Below are positions 1 to 6,900 of a stretch of DNA of 12,864 nt, in pieces (the stretch's first letter is position 1; the number at the start of each line of letters is the position of its first letter). Both the position numbers and the translations under genes were made by a program. Source of the DNA: Kiritimatiellales bacterium (GTDB lineage: Bacteria > Verrucomicrobiota > Kiritimatiellia > Kiritimatiellales > Pontiellaceae); NCBI GenBank assembly GCA_015486775.1, contig WFRA01000018.1, positions 1 through 12,864 of the forward strand, in the 5' to 3' direction. The notes beneath the pieces were generated by a model. That model was not told the origin of the DNA and searched no databases. It saw only the letters and a list, made by a program, of their open reading frames with translations.

Positions 1-2369
1 CCCTTCTTCCCTGTCCCGGCCCGCAGGGAATAGGTGTTGTTGGGCGAGGTTTGGCGACCCACCGACACCACCGTTTTCGAGCCATCGAGGATTTTGTAGC
101 CGTTCCCGACCGGGTCGAGCAGCAACCCCTCCCCGTTGCCGTAGAGGGTGTCGCCGACCGCCCGGATGCCGGTCTGGAAAAGGGTGGTGTGCACCGGCGC
201 GGAGGGGTCGTCGCTGCGAATGTCCGACCCGAGGCAGAGAAGCTGGTCGCCGAAGCAGAAGACCGACTTGCGTGCCTTGAGGCGGCCGGGGAACGACATT
301 TTTTTCTTTTCGGGATCGATGGTGTATCCGTTGCCTTCGTCGAGCTTCATGGCCCAGACCCCGTTGCCCGCGAGGGCGCATCCCCCGGCATAGGTCTCCT
401 CGGACTTGAACATCACCAGCGGTGCCTCCGGCTCCAGCTCGGCGAACGGGCGTTCGATGGCGGTGGCGCCCGGCGGGTGGTTCCAGTCCCAGCCATCCTC
501 CACATAGCCCGCCTCCGCCGGGGGCATGTTCGGCAGGATCTGCACCGTGCCGTTGGACTGGTAGCGGCCGTAGCGGTTGTCGAACTTGTAGATTTCCGAA
601 GCCCAGACATTGCGGTTGTAGCCTTTGATGTTCACCGACCAATCGGCGCGGCGGTGCACGGAGAGCGCGGCGTAGGGGAAGGTCCAGTGTCCGCTGGGCG
701 GCGCGGTGTCGAGGTCGAGCCGGTCGAACAGATGGCCGTCGGGCCGGCCCCAGAACCGCACATAGGCTGCGGCCACGTCGGGGTCGATCGGCTCCGTGCC
801 GCCGGGCGATCCGGCCAGGGCCAGGAGGAGGCAGGCATCCTTGAGCTTCCCGAAGTCCCCGCCGAGCGGGTGGCGGCCGGCCTGGCCGAGCCCCCAGTAG
901 AGCGGGTTGCTGTAGACCGTCGCCGCCAGGAACGCCCGCTTGAAGTTGGCATGCCCCGCCTTGCGGATGCGGAACGAGGTTCCCGAAAGCGCCCAGAGGC
1001 TTGTGGGCACGCGCTCGAACGCCCCGGCGGCATAGGCGGGATAGTGCCCGTTGTGGTGCCAGGCCGTCCCGTCGGGACGGAAGCCCCCGGCGCTGTCAGT
1101 GAGCGCCAGCGCGGAGGAGAGATGGTCCGAGTAGGCACCGAGATAGGCGGCCTGCATATCGGGGTCGGAGGCGAGGAAGGAGGCCATCAGCCGGTAGGCC
1201 GACTGGGTGTTGTAGTAGTCGAGGTTCGATTCCAGCCGGGCGGGGTCGAGCATTTCACCAAAGTCGAGCTGCCAGCGCACCGAGTCGCCGACGGCTTCGA
1301 GCAGCCCCCTTTCGGCCAGCGTATCCCGCATCAGGAAAAAGGCGGTGTGGAGTTCGCGGGTGCTGTAGCCGACGTGGTGCGCGGTGCCCTGCGAGCTGCC
1401 CGCGGCCCAGCCCTGGTCCAGATAATATTCCGAGGCCTCGGCGAAAAGATCGGCCAGCGCCCCGTCGTGGGTGGTGTCGTACTCCTTCGCCAGGTAGAGC
1501 ATGATCTTCCCAAAGTCGCCCAGCTTGAAATATTCGGGTTCGCCATCCAGAAAGAGTTCGTAGCGGATCGGCTCCACCTGCCGGTCGAACTTGAGCGGCT
1601 TGCCGAACTCGAACGCCTTGCGGAAAAAATCGATGCCCATCACCCGGGGCGCCTTCCTGGAATAGTTCAGCCAGAGCCGGTCGGAAACCTTGATCAGGTC
1701 GGCCCGCTGCGCGCGGGTGGTTTTCGGGGCGGGGAGATCCGCCAGCAGGTTCCAGAGCGGGAGTTTCGGCATCCAGTGGTCGCGCGAGTTCACCCCGCCC
1801 GCCTTGATGAACAGAACCTCCTGGCCGGGGTACGGATGGCGGTCGTCGATATATTGGGAAAAGACCAGATCGTCGAACCAGAGCGTTCCCGCCGACCGCG
1901 GCGCGGTGAAGCGGACGGATTCCACCCGGAAGGGTTTTCCCGGACTCGGCACCCTGCCCTGCATCTCGTGGAACGGAACCCAGACCGTCCGCCACCCCTT
2001 GAATCCCAGGTTCAGATCAAAATGCACCCGGCCGTTGAACTCGATATGCAAGGCATCCTGGAGCGGCGTTTCGTTGTAGATCGACATCACGAAAGCCGGG
2101 CTGGCCGGAAAGTGCGAACCATATTTCGCGCCGCTCTCCTCCGGCGACAACGACCGGAGGTTCGTCGCCTCCAGCACCGCCCCCGGCACGAAAGACCACT
2201 CCAGCGACTTTACGCCAAACTGCGAACGGTCCACAACCACGTGCAGCCCCCCACCGCTAAAATTCGCCAGGTCGACACGGTGTTCGAAAGAAGTTCCGGC
2301 CATTGGAACCCCCAAGGCATGGCAAGCCACGGCGCATAGCAGCGCCGTGGCGGCAAACAGGCATCTCAT
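1..2369 (-). CDS. PL8 family chondroitin sulfate ABC lyase-like polysaccharide lyase (3' end cut off by window edge)
   Basis: Secreted glycosaminoglycan lyase that should cleave chondroitin or dermatan sulfate by beta-elimination. The frame is open from an ATG at 2369 to the left edge, giving 789 residues; the family reference, Proteus vulgaris chondroitinase ABC I, has about 1020, so roughly 200 C-terminal residues are missing. Residues 1-19 form a signal peptide (hydrophobic stretch, then CHALG). An N-terminal carbohydrate-binding-like region (about 25-185) precedes the helical catalytic domain (about 200-560) and the start of the beta-sandwich. From memory of the Proteus enzyme, segments match closely: DGTAWHHNGHYPAY, AGRHP, and NVWASEIY followed by DNRYGRYQS. 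The four catalytic residues (Proteus H501, Y508, R560, E653) align with H439, Y446, R499 and E592 with nearly identical spacing. An AGAGGA ribosome site lies 7 bases upstream of the ATG. It is divergent from the GEVED gene. Exact substrate (chondroitin, dermatan or hyaluronan) is unproven. Confidence 0.9.
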   Translation of the reverse strand, partial: MRCLFAATALLCAVACHALGVPMAGTSFEHRVDLANFSGGGLHVVVDRSQFGVKSLEWSFVPGAVLEATNLRSLSPEESGAKYGSHFPASPAFVMSIYNETPLQDALHIEFNGRVHFDLNLGFKGWRTVWVPFHEMQGRVPSPGKPFRVESVRFTAPRSAGTLWFDDLVFSQYIDDRHPYPGQEVLFIKAGGVNSRDHWMPKLPLWNLLADLPAPKTTRAQRADLIKVSDRLWLNYSRKAPRVMGIDFFRKAFEFGKPLKFDRQVEPIRYELFLDGEPEYFKLGDFGKIMLYLAKEYDTTHDGALADLFAEASEYYLDQGWAAGSSQGTAHHVGYSTRELHTAFFLMRDTLAERGLLEAVGDSVRWQLDFGEMLDPARLESNLDYYNTQSAYRLMASFLASDPDMQAAYLGAYSDHLSSALALTDSAGGFRPDGTAWHHNGHYPAYAAGAFERVPTSLWALSGTSFRIRKAGHANFKRAFLAATVYSNPLYWGLGQAGRHPLGGDFGKLKDACLLLALAGSPGGTEPIDPDVAAAYVRFWGRPDGHLFDRLDLDTAPPSGHWTFPYAALSVHRRADWSVNIKGYNRNVWASEIYKFDNRYGRYQSNGTVQILPNMPPAEAGYVEDGWDWNHPPGATAIERPFAELEPEAPLVMFKSEETYAGGCALAGNGVWAMKLDEGNGYTIDPEKKKMSFPGRLKARKSVFCFGDQLLCLGSDIRSDDPSAPVHTTLFQTGIRAVGDTLYGNGEGLLLDPVGNGYKILDGSKTVVSVGRQTSPNNTYSLRAGTGKK

Positions 2370-2433
2370 CGGTTATCCTCTTTTTCGGGCGCGTCCGCAA
2401 TCCGGCCAGATCCAAGATCCACGCACTGCCCGG

Positions 2434-2462
2434 ATCCTCGCACAGTGGGTTCTGCTTGTCAA
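2434..2462 (-). promoter_or_regulatory. Candidate promoter for the chondroitin lyase gene
   Basis: On the minus strand a perfect -35 hexamer TTGACA (2462-2457) is followed after 17 bases by GAGGAT (2439-2434), which matches the -10 consensus at only 3 of 6 positions. The lyase ATG lies about 65 bases downstream. The spacing is ideal but the -10 is weak, so either an activator is needed or the match is by chance. Confidence 0.35.
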
Positions 2463-2648
2463 AGTCCGGCACTATGGGGAAGCAATCTTCGTGCCACAGG
2501 TTCCGTTTCAGGCCAGCACCGCGTCGGCATGCCTTCCAGCCAAAGATGCAACCAAGGGCAAGAAACCCCGCTTCCGCCGCAAACTCCTTGTCCATATTGC
2601 CGCTCGGTAAAAGATGTTTTAAATGATGCCGTTTTGCCTATTAATTTT

Positions 2649-2677
2649 TTGTAGTTTATTGCTGTCAAAGCAATAAA
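2649..2677 (+). promoter_or_regulatory. Palindrome overlapping a candidate promoter upstream of the GEVED gene
   Basis: TTTATTGCT (2655-2663) and AGCAATAAA (2669-2677) form a perfect 9-bp inverted repeat with a 5-base centre, typical of a dimeric regulator site. A candidate promoter, TTGTAG (2649-2654), 17-base spacer, AATAAA (2672-2677), is superimposed on it, so the palindrome would fill the spacer and -10. The inverted repeat is directly seen; the promoter and operator roles are inferred. Confidence 0.4.
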
Positions 2678-2770
2678 TTGGAGATACAACTGACGTGTCG
2701 GAAATAGGAAGTACGACAATGAGTTGACGTTCACACATGCCCGATCCGGGCAAAAAAACGGGGAGAGACC

Positions 2771-5700
2771 ATGAAAGCAAAAGCATTCCGCATCACCATG
2801 CTGCTGACCGCAGCCCTTTCCATTGCAGCGCCCACCTTGCTGCAGGCACAAGAAGAGAACGATTGGGGCGACGCCCCCGAGCCAGCCTACAAAACGCTGG
2901 CCGCGAGCGGTGGCGCGTACCACGCCATCAACACGGCCGTCTTTCTTGGTGCCGGAGTGGATGCCGAACCCGACGGGCAGCCCGACGCCAATGCGCGCGG
3001 TGACGACATCAACATCCTCTATCCGGGAATCCCCTACCCCCCTGGCGACGAGGACGGCGTGGTATTCCATTCCGCCTTTGCGCAAAACCAGGGTGTTTCC
3101 CTGACCGTCAACGCATCCATTGCCGGGAAGCTCGATGCGTGGATCGACTACAACCAGGATGGGACATGGGGGCCAGCTGAACAAGTTTTTGCCAGCAAAT
3201 CGCTGGCAGCCGGCGCCAATACCCTGAACTTCCTGGTTCCCGCCGGCGCGGCGGTCGGGCAAACCTATGCACGCTTCCGCTTTAGCACGGTTGGCGGTCT
3301 CAACCCGACCGGCTTTGCACCGGACGGCGAGGTGGAGGATTATGAAATCTGGATCGAACCGGAGCAGGGCGATCCCAACAAAATGCATTGGGCGCAATAT
3401 CCCGATCCCGACGGGTGGGATGTCATGGCTTGCTTCCATGAGGAGATGCAAATGCAGAAGGTGCTGGCCGACGACTTCCGCTGCACCTCCAACGGCCCAA
3501 TCAGCCATATCACCTTCTGGGGATCGTGGTTCAACGATGAATTCGATGCGCAAGCCCCCTTCCAGAGCATCACAAACATCCACCTGAGCATACACTCGGA
3601 CATACCCGACCCCGACGAGAACGGCCCGGAATACAGCCATCCCGGCAACCTGCTCTGGGCGCAGGATATCGACCCAAACAGTCCCCCTCCCGGATGGATC
3701 ATCTCCGATCCGGTCGAAGAGGATCCCTCCTGGCAGGGCTGGTACGACCCCAATATGGACGGGGTCTTCACCAACAACCACCAGCGCTATTTCCGCTACG
3801 ATGTCCAGATCCCCGAGAGCGAAGCTTTTGTGCAGACCGAAGGCACCATCTACTGGCTGGATATCAGCGTTGGAACCACCCGGGGACAATGGGGCTGGAA
3901 AACCTCCCGTTCGACACACTTTAACGACGATGCCGTCTGGACCGACATGCCCGTAAACGATCCCTCGCAATGGAACGAGCTCCACGACCCCGTCTACAGC
4001 AACTCGCTCGACCTCGCCTTCATCATCGATGGCGGCGCGCCGCCAGAGGAATATGATTGGGGCGACCTGCCCGATGCATTCAACACGACCTCTGCCGCCA
4101 ACGGTGCGTGCCACACCATCGTGCAAGGCATCTATCTGGGTGCAGGCATCGATGCTGAGCCTGACGGGCAACCCAGTCCCGGCGCGGACGGCGACGACCT
4201 CGCCGGCCCGACGCCCTACCCCCCCGGCGACGAGGACGGCGTCGTGTTCCTCCAGCCATTGGTTGCCGGTAATATTGGCGGCTCAGCCCTGCAAGTGACC
4301 GCATCCATCGGTGGGACTCTCGAAATCTGGATGGATCTCGACAACAGTGGTAGCTGGACGGCGGGCGATAATCTCTACACGGGAACCATTGTAGCCGGCC
4401 CGAACATGATCCCGATCTCCATCCCATCCACCACCGCCGCCGGCCCCAACGTCATGCGCTTCCGCTTCAATACCCTCGGAGCCATCGGCTCGCCGACCGG
4501 CGGTCCGGCCGTCAACGGCGAGGTGGAAGACTACAAGGTTTATGTCGAAGAACTCGACTGGGGCGACGCGCTGGACAACGTGGTTCCCACCGGCTATCCG
4601 ACCCTCAGTGTCAACAATGGTGCCCGCCACATCATCACCGGCTTGCGGCTGGGTAGCCTGATCGACCCGGAAACGGACGGTCAGGCCTCCAATGGCGCGG
4701 ACGGCGACGACCTCTGGGACGGCTCGGACGACGAGGACGGCGTTACCTTCGACACCGCCCCATTGATCCCCGGAGCCTGGGCACAGGTCACCGTTACCCT
4801 AAACGGTTTCCCCGGAACCACGAACTACTTGCAGGGCTGGGTGGATTTCTACGGAAACACCAACTGGACCGATACGGGCGAACAGATTTTCACCGATGTG
4901 CCTCTTGTATCGCCCGGAACCTACACACTCAGTTTCCCGGTGCCAACCACGGCTTCCAATGGCACGGCTCAGGCTCGCTTCCGCCTGAGTTCCCACACCG
5001 GAATTCCGCAGACCGGCCTGGCATACGACGGCGAAGTCGAAGACTACGCAATCGAGATCTCCAAACCGGTTGATCTGGACTGGGGCGACGCCTACGATTC
5101 GTGGCAATCGCCAGTCTACCCCACGCTCTATGCCAACAATGGTGCCTGCCACGTGATCGATCCAAGCATATTCCTAGGCGCTGGGGTGGATGCCGAACCC
5201 GATGGACAACCGAACCTACCAGCCAATGGCGACGACACGAATGCAAGCTATCCAGGCATTCCCTATCCACCCGGTGACGAGGACGGCGTGACCTTTACCA
5301 CTCCGCTGCAGCCCGGCGGCTATGCCGGAGTGGATGTGGTGGCCTCCAAGGCGGGCATACTCGATGCTTGGATCGACTTCAACAACGATGGCGACTGGGC
5401 CGATACCGGCGAACAGATCTTCACCCACACCGTACTCAGCGCGGGAACCAACTCACTGCTCTTTGCGGTTCCGTTGACGGCCGTGCAGAACAATCCCGCC
5501 GTGGCACGCTTCCGCTATTCCAGCGCCGGCGTGGCCTCCTACACCGGGCTCGCTAGCGATGGCGAGGTGGAGGACTACTTGGTCGACATCGAATCCATCG
5601 AAGAGCAGGGGACGGATTTTGGCGACTCGCCCTTCGTTCCGGAAACCATACTGCCGCAAGGTGCCCGCCACACCATCGTGGCTGGTGTCGTGCTCGGCGC

Positions 5701-6331
5701 GGCGATTGATGCCGAGACGGACGGACAACCCGATCCACAGGCACTGGGCGACGACATAGCCAACCTGCCCGACGAGGATGGCATCGCCTTCACCTCCAAG
5801 ATTGTGGCGGGGACAAACGCTACGGTCGATGTCGTGGCTGGCGTATTGGGCGGGAAGCTGGATGCCTGGATCGACTTCGATGCCGACGGGGCATGGAGCC
5901 CCGGCGAGCAGATCTTCATCTCGCAGTCGGTGAGTGCGGGGATCAACCACCTGAGCTTCTTGGTTCCGCAACCGGCGGCACTCGGGACGACCTTCGCCCG
6001 CTTCCGCATCTCCACCGCCGGTGGTCTCGCGCCGATCGGCGGGGCAACAGACGGCGAAGTGGAGGACTATATGGTCGAGCTGTTCCAGCCCGCCCCCACC
6101 AACCTAGTCATCACCAACCTGACCTTCCTTGTCTCGAACACGGTGGCGAAGATCGAGTGGACTTCGGAAGCCAACATCATCTACCAGCTGCAGGCGACCA
6201 CCAACCTGATGGTCAGCAACAGCTTCATGGATGTCGAGACCACCGTGCTCGGCCCAGTCAACTGGCAGACCAACAGCATGTCGGCGGAAACCGACAAGTT
6301 CTACCGCGTCACCGCGCCGTGGACTCCGTAG
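2771..6331 (+). CDS. Large secreted protein with five GEVED repeats and an inserted beta-rich domain
   Basis: Exported 1186-residue protein of unknown function, probably extracellular or surface-associated. Residues 1-27 are a signal peptide ending LLQAQ. Five GEVED repeats begin with D-[WF]-G-D at residues 31, 429, 596, 770 and 949 and end with G-E-V-E-D-Y at 186, 583, 754, 931 and 1095. Each has a possible calcium loop resembling DxNxDGxW, at about 126, 522, 692, 869 and 1035; the third (DFYGNTNW) is degenerate. Residues about 199-428, between repeats 1 and 2, form a separate domain with ADDFRC, ITFWGSW and IYWLDI motifs; it resembles an uncharacterised PVC domain (I think DUF7901, from memory). 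The last 80 residues resemble a module that ends many PVC exported proteins (IEWTSEANIIYQLQATTNL, then FYRVTAPW). No LPXTG or PEP-CTERM signal is seen. GGGGAGAG precedes the ATG. It is divergent from the lyase and followed by a terminator. Adhesion or matrix function is only a guess. Confidence 0.9.
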   Translation: MKAKAFRITMLLTAALSIAAPTLLQAQEENDWGDAPEPAYKTLAASGGAYHAINTAVFLGAGVDAEPDGQPDANARGDDINILYPGIPYPPGDEDGVVFHSAFAQNQGVSLTVNASIAGKLDAWIDYNQDGTWGPAEQVFASKSLAAGANTLNFLVPAGAAVGQTYARFRFSTVGGLNPTGFAPDGEVEDYEIWIEPEQGDPNKMHWAQYPDPDGWDVMACFHEEMQMQKVLADDFRCTSNGPISHITFWGSWFNDEFDAQAPFQSITNIHLSIHSDIPDPDENGPEYSHPGNLLWAQDIDPNSPPPGWIISDPVEEDPSWQGWYDPNMDGVFTNNHQRYFRYDVQIPESEAFVQTEGTIYWLDISVGTTRGQWGWKTSRSTHFNDDAVWTDMPVNDPSQWNELHDPVYSNSLDLAFIIDGGAPPEEYDWGDLPDAFNTTSAANGACHTIVQGIYLGAGIDAEPDGQPSPGADGDDLAGPTPYPPGDEDGVVFLQPLVAGNIGGSALQVTASIGGTLEIWMDLDNSGSWTAGDNLYTGTIVAGPNMIPISIPSTTAAGPNVMRFRFNTLGAIGSPTGGPAVNGEVEDYKVYVEELDWGDALDNVVPTGYPTLSVNNGARHIITGLRLGSLIDPETDGQASNGADGDDLWDGSDDEDGVTFDTAPLIPGAWAQVTVTLNGFPGTTNYLQGWVDFYGNTNWTDTGEQIFTDVPLVSPGTYTLSFPVPTTASNGTAQARFRLSSHTGIPQTGLAYDGEVEDYAIEISKPVDLDWGDAYDSWQSPVYPTLYANNGACHVIDPSIFLGAGVDAEPDGQPNLPANGDDTNASYPGIPYPPGDEDGVTFTTPLQPGGYAGVDVVASKAGILDAWIDFNNDGDWADTGEQIFTHTVLSAGTNSLLFAVPLTAVQNNPAVARFRYSSAGVASYTGLASDGEVEDYLVDIESIEEQGTDFGDSPFVPETILPQGARHTIVAGVVLGAAIDAETDGQPDPQALGDDIANLPDEDGIAFTSKIVAGTNATVDVVAGVLGGKLDAWIDFDADGAWSPGEQIFISQSVSAGINHLSFLVPQPAALGTTFARFRISTAGGLAPIGGATDGEVEDYMVELFQPAPTNLVITNLTFLVSNTVAKIEWTSEANIIYQLQATTNLMVSNSFMDVETTVLGPVNWQTNSMSAETDKFYRVTAPWTP

Positions 6332-6337
6332 CCCGAT

Positions 6338-6356
6338 AGTTCCGGACATCGGAACT
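6338..6356 (+). other. Short hairpin directly after the GEVED stop codon
   Basis: AGTTCCG (6338-6344) and CGGAACT (6350-6356) pair perfectly around a 5-base loop, 6 bases after the stop and just ahead of the main terminator stem. It could stabilise the 3' end of the transcript. No U-tract follows, so it is not itself a terminator. Confidence 0.45.
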
Positions 6357-6357
6357 T

Positions 6358-6394
6358 CCAGGGGTTGGAAAATATTCCAGCCCCTGGTTTTTTT
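6358..6394 (+). terminator. Intrinsic terminator of the GEVED gene
   Basis: CCAGGGGTTGGAA (6358-6370) pairs with TTCCAGCCCCTGG (6375-6387), a 13-bp stem with one G-U pair and the loop AATA, followed by seven T (6388-6394). The T-tract touches the stop codon of the convergent yraN gene. Read on the minus strand the stem is not followed by T, so it should work mainly on the plus strand. Confidence 0.9.
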
Positions 6395-6894
6395 CACCAC
6401 CAGAGGCGATAGGCGGGGTCGAGCGGAAAGGCGTTTTCGATGTGGCGGATTTCGGGGGCGGCACCGCCGGGTTCGCCAATCACCTCGACCACATCGAAGC
6501 GGATGAACTTCGGCTCGGGCTTTGTTCGTTTGAGGTACGCCACCGCCGCGCGGGAGAGGTGCTTGCGCTTGGCTTTGTTCACCGCCGCAAAGGGACGGCC
6601 ATAGTTTTCGTTTTTCCGGGTTTTGACCTCCACGAAAACCAGCGTGGTGCCGTCTCTGGCAATGAGGTCGATTTCGTCGCGCTTGCCGACCCGCACGCGC
6701 CGGCCAACAATCTCGAACCGTTTCTTTTTGAGCAGTTTGGCGGCCACCTCCTCGCCCCACCGCCCTGACTCCAAGTGGGCGGGTTCTTCGGGAGCGCTGC
6801 GGGAAAAATGTTTTTTCAGCCACGAAAAGGCGTACGAAAAACGGGAACCCGCACCGGGTTCGTCTTCGCGCCTTTTGTGCCTCTCTGCGGCCAT
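6394..6894 (-). CDS. yraN: YraN family (UPF0102) endonuclease-like protein with an N-terminal extension
   Basis: Small protein of the restriction-endonuclease-like fold; the family role is not settled. The conserved core begins near residue 41 (LESGRWGEEVAAKLL) and contains the family nuclease-like motif D-E-I-D-L-I-A-R-D (73-81) followed by VFVEVKTR (87-93), giving candidate metal-binding residues D76, E89 and K91. Family members are usually about 120 residues; this one has 166, the excess being about 40 N-terminal residues. Residues 2-26 are encoded by an inverted pair of a dispersed repeat (6819-6891), so the annotated ATG at 6894 may be a recent, repeat-derived start. A TTG just before the core is an alternative, but neither start has a strong ribosome site. 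The ATG lies 6 bases after the glgA stop, so translational coupling is likely. Third gene of the nuclease-glgA-yraN operon. Confidence 0.88.
   Translation of the reverse strand: MAAERHKRREDEPGAGSRFSYAFSWLKKHFSRSAPEEPAHLESGRWGEEVAAKLLKKKRFEIVGRRVRVGKRDEIDLIARDGTTLVFVEVKTRKNENYGRPFAAVNKAKRKHLSRAAVAYLKRTKPEPKFIRFDVVEVIGEPGGAAPEIRHIENAFPLDPAYRLWW
6819..6891. repeat. Inverted pair of the GAAAAGGCG dispersed repeat inside the yraN 5' end
   Basis: Two copies of a repeat whose core is AAAAGGCG lie head to head: AAAAGGCG at 6825-6832 and CGCCTTTT at 6869-6876. At the centre is a perfect 6-bp hairpin, GAACCC (6845-6850) with GGGTTC (6856-6861). Further copies sit at 10146-10176 (direct) and 10741-10770 (reversed), always starting with GCC[AG][CT]G or a variant. 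Confidence 0.7.
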
Positions 6895-6900
6895 GATTTA

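Larger units (their letters stand above)
2370..2770. other. Divergent intergenic region between the lyase and GEVED genes
   Basis: This 401-bp spacer separates two divergently transcribed genes for exported proteins, so it should hold both promoters. The part near the GEVED gene (about 2620-2720) is AT-rich and carries a perfect inverted repeat (2655-2677). A GC hairpin, GCCCG-ATC-CGGGC, at about 2739-2751 is followed by a run of A and lies just upstream of the GEVED ribosome site, so it would be in the 5' untranslated region. The part near the lyase holds a perfect TTGACA on the minus strand. Short open frames exist here (for example a 112-codon frame on the minus strand from 2595), but none has a good ribosome site or a recognised product. 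Confidence 0.6.

Noticed and set aside
51..2339. 762-codon open frame on the plus strand opposite the lyase gene
   Set aside because: The opposite strand encodes a clear PL8 lyase with all catalytic residues. The antisense product is low-complexity and has no recognisable domain; long antisense frames are expected in GC-rich genes.
2257..2595. 112-codon frame on the minus strand upstream of the lyase
   Set aside because: No ribosome site, no recognised family, and it runs out of frame into the lyase signal peptide.
2459..4171. 570-codon frame on the minus strand opposite the GEVED gene
   Set aside because: It mirrors the GEVED coding sequence and has no family features.
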